DNA of 64,000 nucleotides from Siphonodentalium dalli. Taxonomy: Eukaryota > Mollusca > Scaphopoda > Gadilida > Siphonodentaliidae. Under the pieces are notes generated by a model. It was not told where the DNA came from. It saw only the letters and a list, made by a program, of their open reading frames with translations, and made no database searches. Shown here one piece after another: positions 10,318 through 20,202 of this stretch (position 1 is its first letter; every line of letters starts with the position of its first letter). The stretch lies in assembly GCA_032622095.1 (NCBI GenBank), contig CP136061.1, forward strand, positions 250,989,582 through 251,053,581. The letters run 5' to 3'. The position numbers and the translations under genes were made by a program.

Positions 10318-10752
10318 ACAACCACAACATGAGCAATCTAATTTATCATCACTTTTCAATTGGTGTCACTGAAAATATGTTGAAAACCAACATGACATAT
10401 AAATTAGACTTACAAACAAAAAAGAAAGTAATTTTTGTTAGATCTTCACAAAAATGTTTTGTGTCTTCATGGACTCTGAAACATCGAAACTATTAAAAAT
10501 CGAGGAGACATTTCTGGCCTAGACAATTTTTTAGCCTCTGCAAATTTCTGTTAATTAACAGGGGTGTTTTAGTTCCAGCATTGGACAATCAGTTAATCTA
10601 GGATCCTGCCTACCATTTAGATTAGAATTGAATCATCCCAATAATGGGATTCAGTTTGGTTTCAAATCCTAATGCCAGGAGTAGGGCTATTGACATTGAC
10701 TTCTTTCAAAGTGGATGTAGACAAAGATCTCAAAATATATTAAAAAGACACA

Positions 10753-10920
10753 ATGATGGACAACAAGCTTCATCTGTTTGGCAAAATTTACAAAGAGTTA
10801 AAAATTCAAACTATTCTTCCTTGTCTGCAACTTGAAGATGAAGAACACTTTTTACTGTATTGTAAAAGAAATCTTTATGCCAAAGCTAATTTACTTTGGG
10901 AGCCTTTATTCAACGTCGGA
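10753..10920 (+). pseudogene. LINE-type reverse transcriptase C-terminal remnant
   Basis: The frame contains LQLEDEEHFLLYCKRNLYAK. The pattern ED-x-x-HFLL-x-C is typical of the segment behind the reverse transcriptase domain of many non-LTR retrotransposons in invertebrates. No RT catalytic motif is present, so this is at most a short dead fragment. Similarity is by motif recognition only. Confidence 0.4.
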
Positions 10921-10966
10921 AGTGCCTGCGGCCCGGCCCATTTGTGTGCTGGAAGCATATGGCCCC

Positions 10967-11072
10967 TCTGTGTACAAACTCATATTTTCCCTCTCTGGGA
11001 CCCTTTATTCAATGATGCCTCTGTGTACAAACTCATATTTTCCCTCTCTGGGACCCTTTATTCAATGATGCC
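10967..11072. repeat. 53-bp tandem duplication
   Basis: Two adjacent, essentially identical 53-bp units begin TCTGTGTACAAACTCATATT. They end about 46 bp before the exon d acceptor. Confidence 0.9.
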
Positions 11073-11118
11073 TCTGTGCTCATAAGACAATACAAAAACT
11101 GTTTCTGTTTCTTTCCAG

Positions 11119-11204
11119 TTACTAGCTCAAGACATATTGCCCAAGAAGGATGGTTCTCTGAATGACCCTGTCATCTGGTTGGACAGACTTGCAGCAATAT
11201 TCAG
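11119..11204 (+). CDS. TNPO3: TNPO3 exon d
   Basis: The acceptor is TTTCTTTCCAG and the donor GTATTT; phase 0 in, phase 2 out. It encodes LLAQDILPKKDGSLNDP then VIWLDRLAAIF plus a split arginine, matching human LLSQEPSN...DPTVFLDRLAVIFR. The conserved WLDRLAAIFR helix supports the call. Confidence 0.92.
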
Positions 11205-11608
11205 GTATTTACACTGTAACACTCAATGTATTTAGCTGTGTTAATGCAATTATCAACGACATGGTACACCGATTATTAATTTTCAACCGTTTCACCGAGT
11301 CCGGCCTTTTTGTAGGTTATTTATATTCGTCATTATGAAATTAGCCATTACTCAATCCCGAATATTTGTTGTAGAATTGAATTTTCAGGCTGACCCGTAC
11401 CGGGAGTCGAACATACACCCATGCGTCCAATCTCAGGTTTTATTTTTGCCTTAAAGTTTGTGTATCACCTTCCATGATAAACCACATGAACATTCATGTT
11501 TTTACAAGTTTCCTTCGATGTAAACCAGCTTGTGATATCGGTAAGGTTAGATGCTTCGACTTAAACCAGTATCTAGCCCAACCGATATCACATAGACTAT
11601 GGACTTAA

Positions 11609-12000
11609 CCCTTTACCCAACATAAGGGCCCTGTGCCAATGCATTCTCTTATATATGCGAGTCGACCATAGGTCGCCTCGCATATATAAGAGAATGCATT
11701 GGCTTAACACATTAAAAATTATAAAATTGTTAAAGAATGTAAGAAAAAATGGTAAAAAGTGTTAAAAAAAGATTTTTTTTAGGCCAATGCATTCTCTTAT
11801 ATATGCGAGGCGACCTATGGTCGACTCGCATATATAAGAGAATGCATTGGCACAGGGCATAACTGTAACTATCACAATGTGGTCAAGGTGCCGGTTCCAA
11901 TGATATCCATATTTGTATGGTTCTATTGAGACAGACCGAAGATATTTTAGGCTGTTGAAGCTTTATTTGGCCGGTTTTGGCCGGTTTGTTGGGTAAAGGG
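11609..12000 (-). mobile_element. Family B piggyBac-like MITE, copy 2
   Basis: It is flanked by TTAA (11605-11608, 12001-12004), with CCCTTTACCCAACA ends and the same double hairpin as copy 1 but in opposite order. It sits in the intron after exon d. Confidence 0.88.
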
Positions 12001-12295
12001 TTAATTCGTAGGTGTCTATAATTCTTTGATTTCATGGTTTGGCCCAACCACAAAAACAACATCCAATGAAATAATTTACTCTTTAGAAGAGTAAATATAC
12101 AAGATAGAAATGAAGATCGATCATTACATATGTTTTCGGCATGTCGTAAAGCGGGTGGGAGAAAACATGGAAGACGAGATGAAACGTAACTAATTAATAT
12201 AAAATAATGGACATTATCGAAATATATATTTTATTCTTTTTATGGTTTCGGCAAACAAAGGTTACACAAAACATTAAATAACGACCTCGGCAGCA

Positions 12296-12850
12296 TGTGA
12301 CATGAAACAGGCAGGGTCTGCTCTGGACCGAAATTTACTTTTGCCAAATAATTTGCCAAATGAAAATATTTTTTGCCAAATTATATTAGCATTTGCCAAA
12401 TGATATCTCTGATAGTATCATTTTCTGCAACATTAGTTATTATGTTTCGACACCCGATGTTTGAACGTCTTTTTATATCGATAGAAAAGCAGTTAGTCAT
12501 ACTATCATCTCTTTCTATTTTTGTGGTTTATCATACAACAATAAGCCAATCACAGAACAACACAATGGTAGAATGGTTGCTTCATCAGAAGGGCACATCA
12601 CAGGATGATTAGTAATCACTTCAACCATCAGTACTAATGCTATGAGATTAACTGCATCTTAATAGAGGTGTTAACTTTCTCTAAACCTTATAAAAGACCA
12701 CTAATATAATGATGGACCAATATTTTTCAAATTGCTTGAGGAATTAAAAAGTGACTTGCCAAAACTTTTGCCAAATGAAAATATTTTTTGCCAACTGTGA
12801 ATTATTTTTGCCATTGGCAAATTTGGCAAGTGGTAGCGCGAACCCTGGAA
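12296..12850 (+). repeat. Family K dispersed repeat, copy 1
   Basis: It is rich in the motif TTTGCCAAATGAAAATATTT, present near both ends. A second copy at 28930-29500 shares the order of blocks (TGATAGTATCATTTTCTGCA; GTTTATCATACAACAATAA). Its class is unknown. Confidence 0.7.
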
Positions 12851-13109
12851 ACAGGTAGCTATCAGTGCACTGTTTGTGTGATACCCTTTGGGTGCCAGAA
12901 TACTTTCCCAATAGTAAATTCATAAACCTACTATTGTTGGACCTCTTGATTTTGATAAGTATGATATCTGATCCAAGAATTCACGTCCCCATGAAATTAC
13001 CTTTTTATATAAAAAACATGAAAATTGATAGCGATGAAATCAAATACATTCTCAGTATGTAACACTCAACTTATGTAACCTAACTCACAATTTTGTCTCA
13101 TTATTTTTA

Positions 13110-13640
13110 TCTATAGGAGATATGGCACAGTAGCATGTTATATTTATGCCTCCGAAACATGCCGAGCATTGCTCTTTGACCATGCTTGGGACTATACAAC
13201 ACACAAGGTGCCTATTTTTAGAAGCAAATTTAATTTTTGAGACAGTGCAATTTTTTTGGGGATTGGGTGGGATTCGAACCCCGGCCCATGATGGCAAGTG
13301 CGCCTTGTGACTCAAAGTCCGACGTCAATACCACACGGCCACCGAAGCGATCCCAAAAAAGGAAGCTCAAATGGCTGCTGTATTCTGTTGTCAGACTTAA
13401 GGACACTATATGCACATTTTAAGGTCTATATTGTGTATATATAGGAGATATGGCACAGTAGCATGTTATATTTACACTTCCGAAACATGCCAAGCATTGC
13501 TCTTCGAACATGCTTGGGACTATACAACACACCAGTCTCCTATTTTTAGAAGCAAATTTAACTTTGAGTCGCAAGGCGCGCTCGCTGTCATGGGCCGGGG
13601 TTCGAATCCCACCCAATCTCAAAAATTAAATTTGCTTTAT
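13110..13640. mobile_element. Two tRNA-like SINE-type repeats with inverted heads
   Basis: The blocks at 13110-13220 and 13440-13550 are direct repeats (GGAGATATGGCACAGTAGCA). In the first, the tRNA-like part is on the minus strand (13252-13352, complement contains GTGGCCGTGTGGTATTGACG and GGGGTTCGAATCCCACC, good A and B boxes). In the second the B box is on the plus strand (13600-13616). A related copy is at 33285-33525. Confidence 0.7.
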
Positions 13641-13671
13641 TTTTGTTCAGGTTTTTACAACCACAAGCCTC

Positions 13672-14660
13672 AATATAGTGTGTCCGACATTATGCAAAAA
13701 TGAGGTTCCCATAGGGTGAATTTAGTAAAGCACAGTGGGCTAGCATCACCAAATCCACCCTCAATGAACTTCATTCTGCTTAGGCCTCATCTTCTGGGAA
13801 GTATCGATAGTCTCAAATTAACATTGGTTTTCGTTGTCATTGAATTTAGTGATTCTACTCTGCACAGCAGGCTGGCATCACCAAATTCATCCTCTGGGCA
13901 GTGCTCGATTTAACTAGATTCGCATTGCAATTTGCGACGAAATTTCCAATTTCTGCTAAGCAATTTACAATGAAAAAACATGTGTTGGTAGGTAATGCTA
14001 TATAAAATATACTCAGTGCTGCAAAATGCTATACAAATGTTAAAAATTAAATCCACCTCTGCCTCTGGGTACCTCATTCTGCTTAGGCCATAACTGCTAT
14101 CGGAGATCCAGGATCAGATTGAAGTTCCCCAGTTAAAGTTGGTGATGTTCACCCACTAGTCGCCTTGATTATACATTTTATTTTCTGCAAATTAGGGGAT
14201 ATGGAAACTCAATAGAATGGGAAAAGGTAACTAAAAAACACTATATTGTGGAACATGAATGCAGGATGTTGGTTGGTCAAAATTATGTCACATGATGTCA
14301 CGCGCTGACCCCGAACTTGCATCCATTTTTGTGTAGATGCAACTTGCAACAAGTCATGAGAATAACGTTGGAAATGGGGGCTTAATGCTCTTCTAATCTG
14401 CCAGTTGACTCGGTTGAGTGTAAATATAAGTAATGGATGTTGATTTTGTTGCGTTCCATAGAGTATGGGTGCAAGTTGGTCTGACATTTTTATGTGTGGA
14501 ACGCTTTCACGTTTCACACGAAATGTCAGACCAACTTGCATCCATACTCTATGGAACGCAAGCAAATCAACATCCATTTCGTAAGTTAATTCGAGACCAT
14601 AGATACTTCCCAGAAGATGAGGCCTAAGTAGGAGGTCCCCAGAGGGTGAATGTCAGCCCA
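13672..14660. mobile_element. Two degraded family A elements with inserted foldback
   Basis: 13672-13905 and 14048-14660 carry family A modules with many deletions. The second is interrupted near 14240-14590 by foreign sequence that includes a 147-bp palindrome (14432-14578, arms about 65 bp, start AATGGATGTTGATTTTGTTG). Confidence 0.65.
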
Positions 14661-14747
14661 CAGCGAGATGTCCCTCAACTCAGATCAAGCTTGAAAATCA
14701 GTTCAGGGCTGAACCTGAGCCAACCTCATCTAGATTATTGTTGATGT

Positions 14748-14937
14748 ACATCAATGCTCTAAGTAATCGACTCCTTAACCACAACAGAATTATGGGTAAC
14801 TTTTCAGGATTTAGTCGGAAATATGGCTTGTTGCCATTCATCGGAAAGCTCTCCCCCATATTTCCGACTAAATCCTGAAAAGTTACCCATAATTCTGTTG
14901 TGGTTAAGGAGTCGATTACTTAGAGCATTACTGTATA
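14748..14937. mobile_element. Family C foldback MITE, copy 1
   Basis: It is a near-perfect palindrome with outer motif TAAGTAATCGACTCCTTAAC and an inner arm GGTAACTTTTCAGGATTTAG. One arm has lost the centre-proximal 30 bp. Family C has a TA next to CAGTA-like ends, as in Tc1/mariner-type elements. Confidence 0.8.
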
Positions 14938-15361
14938 CCATTGTTTTGTTACAGACAAACCACACCACATCGCTGTGTCGACCACTCTGTTTTATATATG
15001 TTACAGATACACCACCCCACACCTACAGGAGGGAGTAAAAATAAAATTATGAATTACCACCATAACAATTTACAAATAGCAGAGTTTTACTCAAATTATA
15101 AAAAATAGATTGAGGATTTCTTCCCATAAAACTGTATAAATAATGGAAAAGGAGGTGAAAGCAAAAAAGAGACTCTGCCAACCAATATTTTATTCACCAC
15201 TCTGACCGCATGCTTCATATTTTATACACCACTCTGACTGCATGCTTCATATTAATTTTTTTTTTTTTTTTTTTTACATTATTTAGGAAAAAGTTCGTAA
15301 ACCAGGATATTAAATTCCTATTGCCTTATTTTTTATGAAAAGTATATATTTTGTTTTACAG

Positions 15362-15422
15362 ACACACCACTCCAATAGTTAACAATGGTGCTCCACATCC
15401 GTGCCAGTCTGTGATAGAAGAC
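15362..15422 (+). CDS. TNPO3: TNPO3 exon e
   Basis: The acceptor is TTTGTTTTACAG and the donor GTGAGT. It is a short exon of 61 bp, phase 2 in and 0 out, and encodes HTTPIVNNGAPHPCQSVIED, equivalent to human [20 protein letters not shown]. The PHPCQ loop is conserved. A similar acceptor followed by ACACCACCCC occurs near 15007 and may be a decayed copy of the exon start. Confidence 0.93.
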
Positions 15423-15457
15423 GTGAGTACATCTCTAAAAATAAGGCCTAAAAAGAC

Positions 15458-15804
15458 TAGTCCAGGTCAGCTTGTACGTAAACCAGCTAGGATATTGAGA
15501 TAGCGAGATGTTTAAACGTAAACAAATCGATGTTAGTCCTAATAAACTGGAATATTCTATGCATAATTTACATGAAAGTTAGATTATTATACATCATTAT
15601 GACCATAAAATGTCAGTCTTTCCAATATATATAGCATCATGTATTGATTTTTGGGTAAAATCAAGAAAAATGGCCGACAAATCCTGCCACCAGGTCTGGG
15701 CGTAAAACCTGTCATAGAATGGGTATCCAGGCAGTCTCGGATGTAAAACAGCATCTCGCTATCCCAATATCTTAGCAGGTTTACATACGAGCAGACTTGG
15801 ACTA
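15458..15804. mobile_element. MITE with ~55-bp inverted repeats
   Basis: The left end is TAGTCCAGGTCAGCTTGTAC and the right end, complemented, TAGTCCAAGTCTGCTCGTAT; matching continues to ATAGCGAGATG. It is 347 bp, with no coding capacity, 35 bp after the exon e donor. The TA at both ends may be the target duplication. Confidence 0.7.
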
Positions 15805-15918
15805 AAAAAAGACCTTTGTTCCCGATAACCGACTGACCCAATTTCAAATCCCTTAGTCTATACATACACAGAACAACATGAGCGTGTTAATGTATTTGTT
15901 GATATGTGTCCGATAGTA

Positions 15919-16131
15919 CAGTAATGCCCTAAGTAATCGACTCCTTAACCACAGCAGAATTATGGGTAACTTTTCAGGATTTAGTCGGAAATATGGCTTG
16001 TTGCCATTCATCGGAAAGCTCTCGCCGAGAGCTTTCCGATGAATGGCAACAAGCCATATTTCCGACTAAATCCTGAAAAGTTACCCATAATTCTGCTATG
16101 GTTAAGGAGTCGATTACTTAGGGCATTACTG
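15919..16131. mobile_element. Family C foldback MITE, copy 2 (best preserved)
   Basis: It is 213 bp flanked by TA (15917-15918, 16132-16133) and nearly fully self-complementary: CAGTAATGCCCTAAGTAATC at the left and its complement at the right, with a GCC centre. Transcribed or single-stranded it would form one long hairpin. Confidence 0.88.
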
Positions 16132-16660
16132 TACATAAGATAGTAGATAGAATAATCAGACAATAGTGTGATATACGCTATAGTGAACGTATAGATAACA
16201 TGAATATCATGATACCTCAGACCTTATGGACACATGATATCACCAACACTGGAAATAACTACCTGTTCTCGAGAAACTTCACTTCTCCTCGGACCTTGCT
16301 ACCACGGATACCAACATCTCTATATAACCTGTACATAGTGCTTACCGGCAGAGACTTATATAAAACTTACCAAATCTTCTGGACTCTTGATTGTTCCTGT
16401 ACATGGCCAATTCTACCTTATTCCATTCAATAAACCCATTCTACAAATTGTGATATACAACATTCGTTGCCAAACAGGAAATAGTGCCAGGTGTACCAAA
16501 ATTAATTATTGTTGCATAAATGTGACCTTTGACTTCAGGTTTGTCATCTTGTTTACATTACGTCTCAAAATACTATGGCTTCCAATATTTAAATAAAAAC
16601 TCTAATGAACAAAGAGTTTGAAAAGTTATTTCATTAAACTTATGCCGTTAAATACGTCTT
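16132..16660. other. Intron stretch, nothing recognised
   Basis: No repeat partner or exon was recognised between the family C element and the 73-bp direct repeat. Confidence 0.45.
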
Positions 16661-17491
16661 AATTTATCTGGGGCTATTTCATTATGTGGGCAAACAAAGA
16701 ATAATTACGTGAAACATCATTACATGCCTTATACAGTCAATTTCGCTTTATTGCATAGCGTCGGTGCATGGCTTTTCTTATGCAGTTAACCGAATATGCA
16801 TAAAGCCGAAATCACGATAAAAAGAAGCATAAGCCGTTTTTCTATCACCAGCATCAGTCTAGAAATACAGTGAATTGTTTATGTTTCGTTCATTCAATTT
16901 CATCATAAATTTAGTTTGTTTAAAAAAAATAATATCTAAAGAGCTTCATCTATATTAATTTAATGTTATTCCATATTATATCATCATCTACGATTGTAAA
17001 ATGTTCAAGAATAAAACAATGTTCTTGTCAGGAACGGCAACCCCCATTGATAATAAACTCACTATATACATGTTTATATTTAGAATATATCCAATCAATC
17101 AGTTAGAAATGCATTACACACACGTAATATTAAACAAATAATCATTAACTACCCACCAAATATCAGTTAATAGCCACCAAGAACTGGTAAGAAAAACGCC
17201 AACGTTTCCCGATAAAATTATAAAAATACTATTTTTGTTTGTTTCACGTTATGAGAAGGGGGATAATTCTATGTACGGTAGTTGCCGTTTATTTTCGGTA
17301 ATTTTGTTTGTTTCAAAATAAATAGGTATATGAAGAACCATCTATCCATGTAGCCAACTGGAAAAAACTAACAAAAATCAAATTGATTTCCCAATATATC
17401 ATGCATTTTTGTGAGCGCAATTTATCTGGGGCTATTTCATTATGCGGGCAAACAAAGAATAATTACGTGAAACATCATTACATGCCTTATA
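16661..17491. repeat. 73-bp direct repeats enclosing 685 bp
   Basis: 16661-16733 and 17419-17491 match with a single visible difference (TGTGGG against TGCGGG), beginning AATTTATCTGGGGCTATTTC. The enclosed sequence has no coding capacity. This could be a local duplication or a small element with terminal direct repeats. Confidence 0.8.
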
Positions 17492-17582
17492 GAAGCTGAT
17501 GTTGGTTTCATGTCCCATTTGTTGATTTTACGTAGGATTTATCAAGGTTTTGGATCATGTAATAAATAGAATTTGCAGCTTA

Positions 17583-17660
17583 TCCCCAGTTTATAGCAGA
17601 ATTTACAAAACTTGTCCAGTAAATTAGGTTTGGACCTCGCCAAAGGCTATAAACTGGGGA
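17583..17660. repeat. Hairpin with 15-bp arms
   Basis: TCCCCAGTTTATAGC at 17583-17597 is complementary to 17646-17660. It is probably the core of a small foldback element and lies about 80 bp before exon f. Confidence 0.75.
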
Positions 17661-17741
17661 CGAGTTGTAAGCTTCTATGGCTACCTTGGGCTTCAAATCG
17701 ATATCAATCTGTGCCAAAATATTTCAATGATTTCATTCCAG

Positions 17742-17882
17742 TTATGGCCAGTATTATCCCAAGCATGTACTAAATATCAGGCAGACGTGAGGATAATCGA
17801 GCGGTGCTGTCGATGCATACGTTTTGCAATCAGATGTCTGGGCAAGAATTCCAAAGGACTCATCACTCCTTTGGTAACACAG
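17742..17882 (+). CDS. TNPO3: TNPO3 exon f (arginine-rich cargo helix)
   Basis: The acceptor is TTTCATTCCAG and the donor GTACGC; phase 0 on both sides, 47 codons. It contains RIIERCCRCIRFAIRCLGK, which keeps all five arginines of the human RIVERCCRCLRFAVRCVGK segment at identical spacing. As I recall, that segment in human TNPO3 is the arginine-rich helix that contacts the RS domain of SR-protein cargo. Its conservation argues that this receptor still imports SR proteins. Confidence 0.95.
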
Positions 17883-17914
17883 GTACGCTGCTTCATATTA
17901 ACATAGTCTGAAAA

Positions 17915-18262
17915 TAGTCTGTCTGTCATTTGCAGAATGAGGTCCCCAGATGATGAATTTAGTGATGCTATCCCGCATGGTGGGCTAGCATCACCGAATT
18001 CACCATCTAGAAACCTCATTCTGCTTACGCCTTAACTGCTATGAGATACCTAGGATCAGATTGAATTTCCCCAGTTGAAGTTGGTGATCGATGTTCACAC
18101 ATTAGTCACCTCGTTATCTTCTGCAAATTAAAGGGTATAGAAACTGAACAGAAGGAAAAAAGTAACTAAAACAATGTTAATTTTAGACTATAGATACTTC
18201 CCAGAAGATGACACCTAAGCAGAATGAGGTTGCAGACAGTGAATTTGGTGATGCGATCCCTC
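17915..18262. mobile_element. Family A element, degraded copy
   Basis: It has both palindromic modules and the middle block (CAGATTGAATTTCCCCAGTT) but lost its outer right end. It starts 33 bp after the exon f donor. Confidence 0.7.
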
Positions 18263-18364
18263 TATGCCGATATAGTTCTTTGTTTCTAGTGGGACTAATT
18301 TTGTTTGATATTTTGTGTGCTTGATGAGGACAACACGTGGCTCTGTTTGCTTAGTATATATTAA

Positions 18365-18803
18365 AGGTACTCAATCCGAATTAACGCTCGCAAATTATTA
18401 TTTCCTTGGCTTCAGGGGGTAATAATTAATTGATTTGAATCCAGGAACCCACCCATCAAAGCCAGGAGTGATCAGATATCGATGTTTGAAATCTATTATT
18501 TAAATTTTAAGTGGCCCAGTAAACTGTTGAAGAGAAGAACTTATCTGACCAGATAGGGGAGGAAGATCGATAACTCTAAAATCCAGATGCTTTTTTGTGT
18601 CTGATATTTGTCAACTGGCAAAATTTCGTTGAACAAAACGTTGATAAATAACAGGTTTTTGGACAATTTTATACTATAGTTGAATGTGGTTAGCATTATT
18701 TTTGGGTAATTAATCGGTTCTGATAACTGAAGCGGCATTTAACAAAATGTTGTTGTTGTTGGAATCTAAAGATATGAGGACCGTTGAATCGGATTGAGTA
18801 CCT
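18365..18803 (-). mobile_element. Family D MITE, copy 2
   Basis: The left end AGGTACTCAATCCGA is preceded by TTAA. The right end TCGGATTGAGTACCT is followed by TTGA (one change). The interior is in opposite orientation to copy 1. Confidence 0.78.
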
Positions 18804-18981
18804 TTGATACTACAGAAGTCCACCAAAATGTGGGTAAAATGTCGCCGGTAGCAGCGGTCTTGTCAAGGGAGTTAAAACCTGCATGGAGTTCGGCATCTTA
18901 TGCGATTCATATTTTTTAAACAAAACAATTTAAAAACAAATATGTTAATATCTTACCCTTAATGTAGCCAAATTGCACTGT

Positions 18982-18996
18982 GGGGGGGGGGGGGGG
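18982..18996 (+). repeat. G homopolymer run
   Basis: Fifteen consecutive G about 110 bp upstream of exon g. Confidence 0.95.
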
Positions 18997-19110
18997 TATT
19001 GTTGATTCCAGTGGGACAGTCCCACCTCTAGATATGTCTGTGATATTTGAAAACAAGTCGTTGAATCTTGTTTAAAAACATATTTAAGACTGTTTCCTTC
19101 ATCATTTCAG

Positions 19111-19227
19111 ATGGTGACCTTGTATACATCACATCCACACTCTTGTTTCTTGTACCTTGGAAGTATACTAGTAGATGAGTATGGGACGGAGGACGGGTGT
19201 ATACAGGGTCTATTGGATATGTTACAG
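19111..19227 (+). CDS. TNPO3: TNPO3 exon g
   Basis: The acceptor is ATCATTTCAG and the donor GTAATG; phase 0 on both sides, 39 codons. It contains [15 protein letters not shown] then [14 protein letters not shown], nearly the human sequence. The reading frame stays open past the donor through a degenerate second copy of the same exon at 19230-19310, up to a stop at about 19540, so retention of the intron start would append extra residues before a stop. Confidence 0.95.
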
Positions 19228-19229
19228 GT

Positions 19230-19310
19230 AATGTACCAAGGAAGTATACAGGTAGATGAATATGGGAAGAGAGGACGGCCGTATACAGACTTTTTGGATA
19301 TTTTTTATAA
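19230..19310 (+). pseudogene. Degenerate tandem copy of TNPO3 exon g
   Basis: It directly follows the exon g donor and reads [20 protein letters not shown] against the true [11 protein letters not shown]...IQGLLD, with two compensating small indels. Roughly four fifths of bases match by eye. It runs into an unrelated repeat (19311 onward) and lacks a recognisable donor where exon g has one. Confidence 0.75.
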
Positions 19311-19650
19311 CCCCCGCAACGAAGTTGTGGAGGGGTATACTGAAATCAGCTTGTCCGTCGTCCGTGGATGCAAATTTGTCCTGAGTTTTTCTCAGTCGTT
19401 TTTTTTATCATTTTCCGTAAAACTTGGCATAGACATAAATCAGCATGGGAACCTGTGCACCTGCGATTATAACGTCTGTCGGACATTTTTTGGTGGAGTT
19501 ATCCCCCTTTTTCGACTTTTTTTGTTGATATTCATTATATGAGATTTGCACAACAATGACTTGATAGAGTTTGAAAACCGGCCAGGGGCACGTATTTTCA
19601 GCAGAGGTATGGTCCTTATATAGTTCATTTTTCCACCAAGGAGAAGCCCT
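19311..19650 (+). repeat. Dispersed repeat related to 4786-5212
   Basis: It begins AACCCCCGCAACGAAGTTGT and contains TTTGTTGATATTCATTATAT and GACTTGATAGAGTTTGAAAA blocks shared with the ~150-bp repeat at 4.8-5.2 kb. Confidence 0.6.
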
Positions 19651-20202
19651 CAACTGAACTATATGGATTATTATCCTCGGCCTTGTGTTATCAGGAGGGT
19701 TAAAATTTATTGTCCGTCTATTGCCTACTCCGGTCAATCAGTGCTCGGGATTAGCTACGCATGAATGCGTGTCGTGTAACTCTTGCGTGATTCTCGCGTT
19801 CTAACAATCCATCTAGTCAGTTTTTAATTTTCCGACTGAATCATAGGATTTGCGAGTCGCGGGGTTGGGAACGGCACCGCCATGGGAGGGATCTCTGATA
19901 GTTCAGTTTCGGGCTTCCCTTAAGGAAAAATTAATTTTACTTTTAAAAATTATATTTATGTGAATGCTAGTCACCACACTGCTGTGTTATGTATGTATTT
20001 TCAATCCAAGCCCATGTTTTCATAACTATCACAACTCGACCCCGAATCTCTGATGCAGATTCTTGTTATTCTCTTGTTTAGCATCAGGTTTTCTCGGTGT
20101 TGTAGATTTTGATTTTTAAATTAGGCCAAAGTTTCCGAAAAATGGCCAAATAAATAATAAAAAATGGCAGAAAACTTGTTCTACCCAGTTCCCTTACCTT
20201 AA

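Noticed and set aside
10644-10835. Upstream frame as part of an intact LINE
   Set aside because: It is in a different frame from the EDEEHFLLYC remnant and shows no reverse transcriptase motif; only the short remnant is kept.
13252-13352. True tRNA gene on the minus strand
   Set aside because: A and B boxes are visible but I could not fold a complete cloverleaf with acceptor stem, and the sequence is repeated at 33440-33520; it fits a SINE head.
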